Counted from the first letter of the stretch, positions 31,605-46,300 are shown. The stretch: DNA of 64,000 bases from Halocaridina rubra (GCA_037179515.1 JAXCGZ010007614.1:106079-170078); one strand, 5' to 3'. Notes: generated by a model from the letters alone, not told the origin. Program-made: numbers and translations.

Positions 31605-31680
31605 TGTAAAAGCCGACTAAAAAATAATGGGGGAGCTAATTGCTGATAATCCCATTATCCTCTTTGAAAATTTTCCATGA
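31605..31680 (+). repeat. Interspersed repeat S2, copy 2
   Basis: Matches 30190-30265 over AAAGCCGACTAAAA ... GGGGGAG ... CCCATTATCCTC. The rest of 31441-31980 shows nothing else that I recognise. Confidence 0.45.
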
Positions 31681-32006
31681 AACAGAATAGCTGATAAAAG
31701 GGGTGGACACGTTCAGGTGATGGAAGTTCTGGTGCTGCATGTTTGTGTTCACCTGTGCCTTCCTGCTGCATTAGGCTAGGTATGGTAAAAAGATAAAGTA
31801 TATATTAGAATAAAACCTGGTAGAGAAAGACCATATGGAATTGAAGTCACTCTCAGAATAATGTAGTAATTTATTTTTTTTTATGTGTATGACACATCTG
31901 ACAAGTCACTTCACTCTCCATCTCTGTTTCCCTTTATTTTGTGTTCTTCATGCCCAGGCCTGATGAGGGCAGTTTTATTTAATTAGTGTTTTGGCCCGTC
32001 CTGATG

Positions 32007-32010
<4 letters not shown>

Positions 32011-32095
<85 letters not shown>
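32011..32095 (+). repeat. (CT)n microsatellite, about 85 bp
   Basis: Uninterrupted CT dinucleotides. Confidence 0.97.
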
Positions 32096-32098
<3 letters not shown>

Positions 32099-32101
32099 AA
32101 A

Positions 32102-33140
<1,039 letters not shown>

Positions 33141-33142
33141 AA

Positions 33143-33256
33143 GTCAATATCATTGGGACACAAATAAGCAAATATTTAGAACCACTGAATTATCTGAGTG
33201 TCAATATAATTGGGACACAAATAAGCAAATATTTGGAACCACTGAATTATCTGAGT
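33143..33256 (+). repeat. Tandem duplication, two 57-bp units
   Basis: GTCAATATCATTGGGACAC at 33143 and GTCAATATAATTGGGACAC at 33200. Two copies with two visible substitutions. Confidence 0.9.
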
Positions 33257-33398
33257 GCCAAGTGCAACTTCCAGTTTGAAGCAATTTGAATTATATGATT
33301 ACCTAGTCACTCACCCAAGAGATGTCACACCCTGTGATCATGTGTTAAATGTTGTGGCATTCTCAAATCCTGCAATCACCAATGCTCCATTAGAGTAC

Positions 33399-35542
33399 TG
33401 TGGGGAGGTTGTTGTTAAGTTTCTGTTTTACTGAGGTGACTCAAAGTACTGAACTCGGTTAAGAGCTTATAAACAGACACGACAGATATTACTATACTTG
33501 CACACCTCACCCGTACTACCACTACTCGGTTAAATGAAACTCAGAATTCAACTTTCTTTTAATTTTGGGAATGCAATGACTCATTAAAAAATTAATTTAA
33601 ATTTTGGAAATCTGGAACAAATTCAAAATTTAAATTCATGGAATGCTGCCTCAAATCCCAGAGGTGGTGAGCTCGATTTTGATTCCCGGCACCACAAATG
33701 GATACTAAAACTTTGGCCTCACTTCGACGATCACCTCTGTCACACAGGCAGAGTAGAATAGAGGACACTGTAATTGCAGAAACAGAAATAACACACCATT
33801 AATAATGAGAACACTGAAGGCATGAGGCCACAAATAAAGAGTTTTCAATATTATTCTACTGGATGAAAATATATTGGTTTGTCACAGCTAACCAGAAATA
33901 TTACCCTACCATAAGAGAATATAAAACCATCAATAATTTGCCGGTATTAGCGTAAAACAGTTTATTCATAATAAATGAAGAATAACCTAAACAAATACAG
34001 TATGTATACCTTAAATTGTGGGTAACAATAAAAGTTTGCAATGCCAATATGGCAAAATTACTTATTAATTATTTGCAATTTATATGGTAAAACACTTTAT
34101 TTAATATAAAGGGAGAATCTACGAGATATATATGTATTCATTCAATTTTAGTTAGCAAGAAATATTCGCAGTGCCAAAAGGGCAAAACCACTTTTTGAAG
34201 TATTTGCAACTTATAACTCAAAACACTTTATTCCCAATATATGAAGAATCAGCATTAAATTGTGGTTAACAAAAAAATTTGCAATGCCAACAGGGCAAAA
34301 TTATTTATTAATTATTTGTAATTTATAGCAAAAACATTTTAGTTAAATTATTAATTATTTGCAATTTTTAGCGAAAAAAAAATGTATTTACGAGTATTGA
34401 CGTAAAACACTTTATTTACGATGATAATGGAATTAGAATTCATTAGGAGGAGGGATAGATTTTTATGTGGTAATGAGCAATCTTCTGAGGATGAGATTTT
34501 ACTTTGGCACCCTCATTGAAAGAAATTTCTTATCAATGTATATTGGCAGTAATTTCCAGGTCAAAGAATTACATTTGACAAATGAGATTCCAGTTAGGTA
34601 ATCTACAAAAGTTTGGTTTGTATGGAAATGGAATCTGAGGAAAATTTCTTAGGATTTGACCAGTAAAGGATTTGACCAGCAACGAATTTAACCCGTTTCT
34701 CAAATTACCAATGAGCTTTACCATACACTATCTCGCTCCTTGTTTGTGCCAGATAAATTACTGTGAAGACACCACGTAAAAAAAGCTTTGGAGTGAGCTG
34801 GACTGCTGAGGCAAGATCTTGCCTCTGGGATGTTTGGTCGCCAAATGAGAGTGATCAAGCGTCCCTCACGGTGACGTCATCATTCAGCCCACTGTAATAT
34901 GTATATTCAGGGCAGTAACTGTTCATATAATATTCGAGTGCTGCTGTGGTGGTGGTCCCTGGCAGGCAATTATGGCAGAGATGCAAGGGAGAGACAGTAA
35001 TTTAGGTGCAACAATCGTAAGCAAATAAAAAAAATGAGAAATATTTTGGGCAAATTAGGTAACTGGCGAACAATCTCCAGAACGATCTTTGCGTTGTAGG
35101 AGATGGAATTTTAACTAGTCAAATAAAGAAGCTACTGAAATATATCTAGACAGGCTAATGACATATCAGCAGGGTCAAATATATAACAAAATTATCAGCA
35201 AGAGCAATTTTTATGATATAACAAAATTTATCAGCAAAGCAATTTCATAATAAGAAAATTACATAAACAATGTATCTATGGCCTCGCTCATGAGAAAAAA
35301 AGAAAGAGCAGAAACCAGATATAGGAGGGAGATTTCATTTTGGGATCAAGCTTTCTACATGTACAAGAATATTGAACAAGATATACTAAAATATAAGTTG
35401 CAAATACTGTAATCATAATCTGCAAAATGCAAGGCGTGAGATTTTTTTAAGTAAGAAAAGGAAAGACAGTTACTAGTTAACTACATAACTAATAAGGCAT
35501 CAACTACAGCCTCTGGTGACTTGACTGAAACACTCTGTCACA
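33399..35542 (-). repeat. Element A 3' LTR (left)
   Basis: Starts TGTGGGGAGG and ends CACTCTGTCACA. Contains three diverged subrepeats of 113-130 bp around 33945-34400, each with GCAATGCCAA..GGGCAAAA-like and CACTTTATT-type segments. An ATATATAT stretch sits at 34122-34132. Confidence 0.8.
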
Positions 35543-36270
35543 AAGGCCCTATCTAGAGAATATTAAACTAACAAACTTCTACCACAAGGATGAGAGATCC
35601 TTTTAAGGGAAAAGAACAAATGAACAAAAAAACTAAAAAAAATAGGATCCACCACTGAAACATATCATACTGTCAGTAAAGTGAACAATTCTTATTAAAA
35701 AAAACATTAAGTGAGATACAAAACATAAGGGGAATGTGATCAAATACAAATTTCAAGAAAATTAAAATCGCAATTAAATATCAGAGAATATCAATATTTA
35801 AGTTTAAGAATTCTTCACATACAATAAGGCAATAAAATAATATACAAAAATAAAATACAATATACGTAAGAGGAAAATTTGAACCAAGCCGTAAGTAACA
35901 GTGGTAACTGGATTTAAAACAGCTTCAGCTGTTCAACACTAAACTAAATGTTTCCGCCATGATCTGGCTTTCAGAATCCCACAAAGGGAAATATAAAACT
36001 ACAATCAAAGAAATATTCTTCATCTTCTTCTTCCATAAAGAATAACTTTAATACACAGAGATACATTCCACAAGGGTGTATAAACACGCTATACTAAAAA
36101 AAACTAAGTGAAACCCATTTAACTCGTACATGACCAAACTGAAATACGTATGTAAGCTAAAATAAACATGTACACTGTTAAAGATATAAAAGATAAACGT
36201 AAAAAATAAACAACACATCAGAGAAGTAATCTTTACACACTAGTTAAACTGAGGCTAACAGCACCAGCTT
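35543..36270 (-). other. Element A untranslated region next to 3' LTR
   Basis: AT-rich, with no open frame and no other repeat recognised. Corresponds to 42712-43346 of element B. The purine-rich complement of AAAGGCCCT directly after the LTR is the candidate polypurine tract. Confidence 0.5.
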
Positions 36271-39200
36271 CCTCATTTGAGGGTAACAACCATCGACTTA
36301 GTAGATCAGCGGGGTCATTCTCCTTTCCATCAACATCTTGGGGAGTGAATTTGAAAAGATTCAGGTAAAATGCCCACCTATTCAGCCGAGGATTCAGCTT
36401 GTTTGCAGTCTGTAAATATAGGAGAGGATGGTGGTTGGTTCTCAGTGTAAGATCTCGGCCATACAGATGGACTTCAAATTTCTTTATGGCTCAATATGCG
36501 GCCAGAAATTCCTTCTTCACGGAGGAATAATTCCGCTCTGCAGGGCAAAGCCTGTGGCTTGTATATCGCATTGGAGCTACTTCTGCTGATTTGTCTTACC
36601 GGGCTTGCAAGAGTATGGCACCCAGGCCTTTGTCTGAGGCATCATTCTGCAAGATAAAGGGAAAATTGGGTTTTACCAGTTACAATACTGACTCACTTGC
36701 CAATGCTTCTCGGAGCTTGAAAAATGATCTCTCTGCCTCATCTGTCCATTGGACAGGGGAGGTTTTACCACGTTTTGAGGAGGTCATTTGCTGCAAAGGG
36801 GCAGCGATAGTATTAAAGTGTGGAATGAACCGTTGGTAGTAGCCGACACTACCCAGGAATGATCTCAGTTGACTGACAGTAGCAGATTTCTCCATATCCT
36901 TAATAGCTCGCGCCTTGTCCTGTTAAGGGAACATAAATCCTTCTCCAACCAAGTGGCCGAGATACTGCAATTGTGTAAAGCCAATCTCGCATTTGGAAGA
37001 CTTTAAATGAAGTCTATGTTGTTTCAGATGAGCGAGAACTGTATCTTGTGGAAAAGGCTGTTAGAGGCTTGGTAGTCTCACTTAGCAGGACTTGCCAAAA
37101 TCCACTGGCCAGGTCCAATTTGGACAGGTAGCGGGCTCAGGAGAGTAACGAGAAAATATTCCCGGCATCGGCAAGGGCTCTCCATCCAAGATGGTATGGG
37201 AGTTAAGCTTGCGACAGTCAAGGCAGAACTTGTGACTGCCATATCCCTTACGCACTCCCAGTAACAGCAAACACCAAGGAGAAATGCTCTTTTCAACTAT
37301 TCCGAGGCGGACCCAAGTGTCAAGATTTTCCTTCAGCTGTACGGACAGCTGGTGGGGAAGGTCATAGGAATGCCGAAATGGCTCTAGGTCTGTCAATCTA
37401 ACAGGGTAACGGTAGTGCCTGGGAGGTCATTGAAAATGTTCTCGTAGTCCTCTAATTGCTTGTTCAGCTGTTCACTTTGACTGGTTGCAGTCTGGAGTTG
37501 ATAATGCAATTACTCAAACTTTTCATTTGGTGCGTGGGAATGGCAGGATCCTTACCATCAACAAAAGTTAAGGTTACGTCTTCAATTGCGAGGGCGGTGG
37601 CTATGGCCAGAGGGGCTTCTTCTGAAAAACTCCACTCCTGTAATTCTGTCTCCACCGCAAGGGAGGAGTACTTCGGTATAGGAGGTAAGGGGTGGCTATA
37701 ATGGAACACCTGTGTTGCTGCAGCCTCGGAGGTAATGTTGATGCTGAGAGAACCTATAGGAGTTGCTGAGAGTGCCAGCACAGGATCCCTGTGGGCCTTC
37801 GAGGTCCTCATGATACAGTTTCAGCTGGTTAATGTGGTATTTCCGGTTATTGCCATCAACATTTAACACGTACTTGTTGGGGGTCACACGGTGTACCACA
37901 GTGTTTGGTCCTTTCCAGCATAGCATTTGCGTGCGAGTATCTGTTGGAGGAAGTAACAGAGCTCAATTTCCAGGTGTCAGGGCACGACGATGGGCATGCT
38001 TGTCAAAGAGAAGCTTGGCAGTCTGCTGGTGACCCTTAATGGCTAATTGTGCAGTTTTCCAGGTCTTTTTGAGATGGGACGAAAACTTCAAAATATACTC
38101 ATGGACGTCCCTATCATCATCCTTGATGGTAGGCAAGTCCCAGCATTCTGCCAAGAATTCTACTGGGTCTCTGATCTTATGACCATAATTCAGCTGGAAA
38201 GGTGAGTATCCAGTAGTGTCGTGGGGCTTGTCTCTGAAGGAGAAATGTATAGCAGGGACGTACTTGTCCCACTGCCTGGGTATATATATCACTAGCTTGC
38301 ATAAACATTGCTTCAATGTCCCATTATAGCATTCACATGCTCAACTTGATGGGGCAAGATAGACACTCATGTGAATGTGCTTCATTTCTAAGACGTTAAA
38401 GAAAGCCTCAAAGTGCCTACTTGTAACTGACTTCCATTGTCAGAAGTGACCTGCTCAGGGAAACCGACCCTGGAACAGATTTTGAATAGGGCCTGAGCAA
38501 TTGTTTTGGTCGTGACAGAAGATAGCGGCACTGCATCCAGGTATTTTGTTGCCAGGTCGACGTATACCAGGAGGAACTGCTTCCCTGTGGATTAAGCTGG
38601 TTAACAGGACCTAATATGTCAACAGCGACCTTGGAAAATGGCTCTGTTGAGAGCTTAGTTATGCCCATGGGGACTTGTGTTACCGGTGCCATAGAGGTGG
38701 ATTGACAGATAGGGCAGAAGCCACATATCTGTTACCTCGGCATACATGTTTGGCCATGCAAAAGCTTTATGAAGGATGTGCAGAATTTTTTATTTGCCTC
38801 TGTGTCCCCCTCAGAGGTATATAGTGTGCCACACACATAGCCCAGTGGCACAACGAAGCAGACACAACCAACTGTTTAAAGGTGTGGCCATCTTTAGTCA
38901 CATGCCTACAAAGGACTCCATTTTCAAGGGTGTAAGTGATATGGGCTCCTCCTCTCACTGTCAAGGTTCTTACCTCGGTGGCCTGTTGCATCTAGCGTTT
39001 GAGTCTGGGGCAGTCCTGCTGCAGTTTGGCGAAGTCTGGATGGGACTTCAGTGGCTCTAGAGGTGCATCATCTGGTAAAGGAGAGGGAAACTCTCCACGC
39101 TCCACATTACGGATACTAACTGCGGTAGGCTCAATGGAGTCAGTCAGAGAATCGTCCAAATTCTTGGTGTCAGAACTAGTAGTTGCTGCTGAAATGGCTT

Positions 39201-41000
39201 GTTGTGATTTTGCCCGGGGGGATGTTCCACTGAAAAATGACCTCATGGTAGAGGTCGGCCTGGAAGATAGGAGCTAGGTTCAGTACACAACCCAGCAAGA
39301 CTGGGTACATAGGCCAAATAAATTCCACAGCTGGGGCTATTCCCATGTAGTATTTGTAATTCAGGTCAATGACACAGCAGTGTTGTATCTGAGGTTCTCC
39401 TTCAGCAACCCTCACACGAATGACCTTGCCGGTGAAATCTTCATCCCTGATAAATCTTTTGTCAACAAATATGCCACTGCCCCCTTGTCGAAGGCTATCT
39501 CAGTTTCCACACCATTTATGGTTTCTAGGCACATTGGGACCATCTCGGGATCATCATGTTCAGTGAATTGCACATTGGCAACTTTGTACAGTAGGTCCTC
39601 AGCGCTATCCTTGGTGGCCATTTCCAGCCTTGTTTCTATGGCATGGGCCAAGTGATTGGCCAGATGGTTATGCTGGCTGCCGCTGTAAGAGGGAGTGTGG
39701 TGGCTCTTAGAGTTAGGCTGAAATCCCTGGGAAAGTGGAGTAGAGTAATTGCCCTTGCCTCTGAACTGCTGAGGCTTAGGTCTTGACCGAGTCATCCTTC
39801 TTGAGTGTGGGTGCATGGCCGTAATAAGGCTTAGAAGTGTGAGGAGGATGATCTGGATTGAAATTCTGAGAAGGGCCCATGTGCTTCCCTTTCCTGCGAT
39901 TTCCTTTCCAGTGAGAGTCATAGCCTGCTGCGGGGGAGATGGCACTCTGAGGATGAGCCTTGTGATCGGCCTTCTTGCCCTCATAAGGTCAAAGAGACAT
40001 ACTCCAGGCTGGATGTGCTGGAGGTATTCATCCACAGCGGCTAAGCTTTTCTCAAAGTAGATCTCATCCTTAAGCTGGGTCCTTATATATGCAAGAATGT
40101 CTGTAGGGAGGTCATTGGCAATTGAATCAAACATCAAGAACAGATGTCACTTCTCATGAGGACACTTTGCAGCTCGCAACCAATCATCAAAGAGGTAAGC
40201 CTTGCGTTTGCCAAAGACAAAACAGTTCTCCTCCTTCAATGGAAAAGTGGAGACAAACCTAGCATGACACTCAACTAGCAAAAAGTTCTGCGCGGCGAGG
40301 AGTGTGCATTTAACTTTCTCGTAGTCCCTCAGTTGCCTGCGGTCGAATTCACTGACCAGGGCAAGCAAACGGGGTGGCATGGAGGCGAGCAGCCAATGAG
40401 TCTTCTCAGCATCTGTGCCATCATTAGCGGTGGCAAGACTTGTGAAAGAGCGGATGTAAGTATCGAGCAGTTACTTGCTGTCCTCGTATTTCTGTATGGG
40501 GGGAGGCCTCTTACGAGGCTGGTCCCAATTTCCGAGTGAAGCACCACTTTCAGGGGTTCCAGTTTTATTCCAAGCAAGCACAAGCTCATGTTCTCGTTGG
40601 GTTTCCTCGCTTTTTTGTTTCACTTTCGCCTGCTCCTGCTCACGTGCTTTCCTCTCTAGCTCAGCTCGGCATGCAGCCAACTTTCCAAGCGCCCACTCAA
40701 GGAGCTTCTCTCCAGACATGCCGTATTGCTCACTCAGAACAAACATGGTGTCAAGGTAGCTGTCCCCATCGAATGTTTCGATGGTTTCCTGTGACTGCCT
40801 AGTTTCCATGGTGGTTTCCTGTGACTGCCTAGTTTCCATGGTGGTTTCCTGTAACTGCCTGGTAGCCATGGTGGTTTCCTGTGACTGTCTGGTGTCCATG
40901 GTGGTTTCCTGAACAGTCAATAATGAGGTGCCAAAGCATATCAACCACAAAAAACCAAAATTCTACAATAGTAAAAAAAAAAATGAAAGAACCACACAAC
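36271..41000 (-). pseudogene. Element A gag-pol pseudogene
   Basis: From the 5' side (high coordinates): gag N-terminus with 10-residue repeats (40780-40915), coiled charged segment, capsid-like part (about 40500-39920), basic/proline-rich part, protease region (39560-39380; DKGAV replaces DTGAN), integrase (38990-37830), linker, then RT and RNase H (37400-36280). At least a dozen stops or shifts. RT lost about 170 bp near 37050, including the FIDD catalytic box. Not functional. Confidence 0.75.
40781..40915 (-). repeat. 30-bp in-frame tandem repeat in element A gag
   Basis: Four units plus part at 40781, 40811, 40841, 40871 and 40901. They encode ETTMETRQSQ-type decapeptides. Element B has a single unit at the same position. 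Confidence 0.9.
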
Positions 41001-41701
41001 ACAAAGGAGAGAAAAAAAAATTCAACACCACAGTTCAAACTTAAACGTAACGATGATCCCAAAACCACACTGTGAAAGTGACTCAAAATACAATAAAGTG
41101 CAACAGCAGCAAAATGTTGCAAAACAGTGCATGAAACACTGGTAATATAGGATGACAGTTGTACCTGCTTAACAGCAATATGCGGCTGTACCTGAAGTTA
41201 TGGTGCAAATGAAAGGCATGAGCAACAACGAATTTTACGGACAAGCACCCGGTGCAAGAGAATACATACAAGTAAAGTATAGCGGTCATGCCTACGTATG
41301 AGTGCGTATATGGCAGTACCACGAAGTAAAATGTTATAAGTAAAATTCTGGAGTGTTGCCAAAAGGGCACAGATTCAAAATACACCAAATATAAGCTAAC
41401 AGCTCACAAGGCAGCGAAATTGCACATGCGTCTATGAATAATGAGAAAATTTATTTTTGAGTGACAACTCAGACACATGGAGGGCTTAGCCTAGGCTCAA
41501 CAAACGACGCCAAAGTATTTCTTCCCAATCTATGAGCAGTCAATGCTTGAATATAAAAACTCAATGTACTTAATATGCTTACTCCTAAATCCTAAATCTC
41601 AAAGAAATATAAACAATTCCTAACAAATATCACCCTTTAACAGATATATAAAACACTAATGCTTTAAAACTCAATCTTATCATGCAAATAAATGACATCT
41701 T
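41001..41701 (-). other. Element A 5' leader remnant
   Basis: Corresponds to the leader of B. It has single copies of the units that B carries in tandem (137-bp unit at about 41095-41235; 81-bp unit at about 41265-41345). It is interrupted at 41701 by element B and resumes at 50104. Confidence 0.7.
41697..41701 (+). repeat. Target-site duplication ATCTT (left of element B)
   Basis: Matches 50099-50103. Confidence 0.85.
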
Positions 41702-42711
41702 TGTGGGGGTTTGTTTGATGCTAGAATGTTTTTAAGATTCTGTTTTACTAAGGGGACTCAAAGTACCGAGCTCGGTTAAGAGCTCACAAACAGACAGGAC
41801 AGATATTTGTACTTGAACACCCTATCTTCAATACCATTAGTCGGTTAAATGAAACTCAGAATTCAACTTTCTTTTAATTTTGGAAATGCAATGACATTAA
41901 AAGAATTGAATTAAATTTCTCAAATTAAACTTTATGAAATGCTGCCTCGAATCCCGGAGGAGGTGAGTATGAGTTCGTTTCCCGGCACCACGGACGTATG
42001 CCAAGACTTTGGCCTCAACTCGATGATTACCTCTGTCACACAGGCAGAGTAGAATACAGGGCACTTGTTGTGCTAGATGAATTCCTTGTTGTGCTAGATG
42101 AATTCCTGTGAAGATGCCACGTGAAAGGATTTTAAATAAACTTAGACCACCCAGGCGAGATGTTGCCTCTGGGCAGTCTCGGCGCCAAAAGAGAGCGTCT
42201 CCTTGTTGTGCTTCGTGACGTCATCTGTAGGAGACATTCCTAGAGCAGTAATTGGCTCTGATTTCATTTTAAGGACTATTTTAGTGGTGGTCCCTGGCAG
42301 GCAATTATAGCAGAGATGCAAGGGAGAGACAGTATTTTTAGGTGCAACAAGTGGAAGCAAATAAAATAAAACGAGAATACTAATGAAAAGTTAGGTTACT
42401 GGTTCTTTGTTTCTTAATTTTCTTGGCTCGGAGCAGGCAGAAAAATAGGGGCAGCCTTTATATTGGGGCTATACTTCTACACGTACAAGAAGAGTCAATA
42501 AGCTATATAGAATTAGCTATAAGCTAAAATACAAATTGCAAATAATCATAATCTGCGAAAGTCAAGAAGTGGGAATTATTTTATTAGTTAGAAAATAACA
42601 GTTATGTTAAAGGGAATTAATTTTTTTAGTTAGAAAATAACAGTTATGTTACTAATTTTTTTATTAAGGCATCTAACAGCCTCTGTTGACATTGAGCGAA
42701 ACACTCTCACA
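41702..42711 (-). repeat. Element B 3' LTR (left)
   Basis: TGTGGGGGTTTG...CTCTCACA as read on +. Compared with A's LTR it lacks about 0.95 kb of middle sequence, including the U3 subrepeats, and carries a 22-bp direct repeat (TTGTTGTGCTAGATGAATTCC type) near the junction. Confidence 0.92.
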
Positions 42712-43346
42712 AAGGCCCTTTCTAGAGAATATTGATTTAGCAAAATTCTACTACAGAAGGCGAAAAAAGAACAGAGGAAGTTACGGTGACTTCAGTGTTA
42801 TTATGAGGGATGAGATATCCTTCTCATGGAAAAGAACAAATGAATAATAAGAATGGGATCCACCACTGGAACATATCATACTATTAGTAAAAGTAAACAA
42901 GTCTTGTAAACAAAACATTAAATGACATGCAAAACATAAAAGAAATGTGATCAAATTCAAATTTCAAGAAAATTAAATCACAATTAGATATCAGTGAATA
43001 TCAATATTTAAGTTTATGAATGCTTCACATGCAAGAAGGCAATAATATAATATACAAAATAAAATACAGTATATGCAAATTAAACATTTGAACCACGTCG
43101 TAATTAACATTGGCGACTGGATTTAAAACATTCAGCTATTCAGCCCTAAACTAAAATGTTTCTGCCAAGTTCTGGCTTTCAAAGTCCCACAAAGGGAAAC
43201 ATAAAACTACGATAAAAAAATTATTCTTCATCTTTTTCGTTTTCCATTAGGAATAACGTTTGTACGCTAAAGTAAACAAGTACAGTACAGTATTAAAGAC
43301 ATAAAAGATAAACATAAAAATAAACAACACATTAGAGAAGTAATCT
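42712..43346 (-). other. Element B 3' untranslated region
   Basis: AT-rich sequence between the gag-pol stop and the 3' LTR; no further ORF. The candidate polypurine tract is the complement of AAAGGCCCTTTCT next to the LTR. Confidence 0.6.
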
Positions 43347-46300
43347 TTACTGACTAGCCAAATTTAGGCTAACAGCACCAGCTTCCTCATTTGAGGGTAA
43401 CGACCGTCGACTTAGTAGATCAGCAAGGTCATTGTCCTTGCCATGAACATGTTGGGCAGTGAATTTGAAAAGATTCAGGTAAAGTGCCCACCTTTTCAGA
43501 CGAGGATTTAGCTTGTCTGCAGTCTGTAAATATAGGAGAGGTCGGTGGTCGGTTCTCAGTGTAAAATGTTGGCCATACAGATGGACTTCAAATTTCTTTA
43601 TGGCCCAATATGCAGCTAGAGCTTCCTTCTCCACAGTGGAGTAATTTCGCTCTGCAGGGCGAAGCCTGCGGCTTGCATATCGCACTGGAGCTACTTCTGC
43701 TGAGTTGTCTGATCGGGCTTGCAAGAGCACGGCACCCAGGCCTTCGTCTGAGGCGTCGGTCTGCAAGATAAATGGAAAATCAGGGCTTACCAGTTGTGAT
43801 ACTGGCTCACCTGCCAATGCTTCTCGGAGCTTGAAAAATGCTCTCTCCGCTTCATCTGTCCATTTGACAGGGGAGGATTTACTTTGCTTCGAGGAGGTCA
43901 GTTGCTGCAAAGGGGCAGCGATAGTATTAAAGTGTGGAATGAACCGTTGGTAGTAGCCAACACTACCCAGGAATGATCTCAGTTGAGTGACAGTAGCAGG
44001 TTTCTCCATATCCTTGATAGCTTGTACCCTGTCATGTATAGGGGACATAACTCCTTCTCCAACCACGTGGCCGAGATACTGCAATTGTGTGAAACCAATC
44101 TCACATTTGGAAGGCTTTAAGTGAAGTCCATGCTGGTTCAGACGAGTGAGAACTCTGCGGAGGGTCTCGAGGTGCGATGACCAATCCTGAGAATGCACCA
44201 GGATGTCGTCTATAAAGCATGAAACATTGTCGAGATCCTGTAGTGCTATCCTCATGAGTCTGCTGAAGCAGCCAGGGGCATTTACCATACCAAAAGGCAT
44301 GACCCTGAACTGATATAGACCATATCTTGTGGAAAAAGCTGTAAGAGGCTTGGTAGTCTCGCTCAACGGGACTTGCCAAAATCCACTGGCCAGATCCAAC
44401 TTGGACAGGTAACGGGCTTGAGAAAGCAACGAGAAAATATGCTCGGCATCAGCAATGGGCTCTCCATCAAAGATGGTACGGGAGTTAAGCTTACGACAGT
44501 CAAGGCAGAACCTGTGACTGCCATCTCGCTTACGCACTGCCAGTAACGGCGAACACCAAGGCGAAATGCTCTTTTCAACTATTCCGAGGCGGACCCAAGT
44601 GTCAAGATCTTCCTTCAGCCGTAAGTACAGCTGGTGGGGAAGACCATAGGAATGCCGAAATGGCTCTGGGTCAGTCAGTCTGACATGATGCTCAAGGGTA
44701 GTGGTAATGCCTGGGAGGTCATTGAAGACGTTCTCATAGTCCTCAAATAGCTTGTTCAGCTGTTCCCGTTGACTCGGTTGCAGTCTGGAGTTAATAATAC
44801 AATTACTCACACTTTCTTTTCGGTGTGTGGGAATGGCAGGATCCTTACCATCATCAAAAGCTAAGCTTATGTCTTCAATTGCAAGGGCAGTGGCTGCGGC
44901 CAGAGGGGCTTCTTCAGAAAAACTCCACTCCCGTAAGTCTGTCTCCACTGCAAGGGTGGAGTATTCCAATATAGGAAGTAAGGGGTGGCTATAATGGAGC
45001 ACCTGTGTTGCTGCAGCCTCGGAGGTTCTGTTGATGCTTGAGGCATCTATAGGGGTTGCTGGGAGCGCCAGCGCAGGATCCCTGTGGGCCTCCGGGTCCT
45101 CACAATAAAGCTTCAGCTGGTTAATGTGGTATTTCCGGTTATTGCCATCAACATTTAGCACATAACTGTCAGGGGTCACCCGGTGTACCACAGTGTACGG
45201 TCCTTTCCAGCGTAGCATTAGCTTGCGGGTATCTGTTGGAAGAAGTAACAGAGCTTGATCTCCGGGTGTCAGGGCACGACGCCGCGCACGCTTGTCAAAG
45301 AGGAGCTTGGCAGTCTGCTGGTGACCCTTAATGGCTAATTGTGCAGTTTTCCATGCCTTTTTGAGGTGAGACGAAAACTTCAAAATATACTCATGAACGT
45401 CCCTATCGTCATCTTCGATGGTAGGTGAATCCCAACATTCTGCCAAGAATTCTACTGGGCCTCTGACCTTATGACCATAAATCATCTCGAAAGGCGAGTA
45501 TCCAGTAGTGTCGTGGGGCGTGTCTCTGAAGGAGAAAAGTGCAGCAGGGACGTACTTGTCCCACTGCCTAGGCATATCTATCACTAGCTTGCGCAAACAT
45601 CGCTTCAATGTCCCGTTATAGCGTTCGCATGCTCCATTTGATTGGGCATGATAGACACTCGTACGAATGTGCTTGATTTCTAAAAGGTTGCAGAAAGCCT
45701 CAAAGTGCCTACTTGTAAACTGACTTCCATTGTCAGAAGTGACCTGCTCAGGAAAGCCAACCCTGGAGCACATTTCAGATAGGGCTTGAGCGACTGCTTC
45801 AGCTATGATAGAAGACAGTGGCACTGCATCTGGGTACCTTGTTGCCAGGTCAGCATATACCAGGAGGAATTGTTTCCCCGTGGACAAAGTTGGATTAATA
45901 GGACCTAGTATGTCAACAGCGACATTGGAAATTGGCTCCATTGAGAGCTTAGTTATCCCCATGGGAACTTTCGGTACTGGTGCCGTTGAGGTGGATTGAC
46001 AGACAGGGCAGGAACCTACATATCTGTCTACCTCGGTGTACATGTTTGGCCATGCAAAAGCCTTCTGAAGGACATGCCGAGTTTTTGCTTTGCCTCTGTG
46101 TCCACTCAGAGGTAAATGGTGTGCCACATACATAGCCTGGCGGCGCAACGAAGCGGGCACCACCAACTGTTTAAAGGTGTGGCCACCTTTAGTCACATGC
46201 CTACGAAGTACTCCATCTTCAAAGGCATAAGTGATCTTGCCGCCTCCTCTCGCTGTGAAGGTCCTTCCCTCGGTGGCCTGCTGCATCCAGCGTTTGAGGC

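Noticed and set aside
41960..41995. tRNA-like GTTCG...CCCGGCACCA inside element B LTR
   Set aside because: Resembles a T-loop plus CCA, but the flanking bases do not form a T-stem or a cloverleaf.
42142..42360. 72-codon minus-strand frame in both LTRs of element B (also 49527-49745)
   Set aside because: Present because the LTRs are identical; no recognisable domain, and it lies in a regulatory region.
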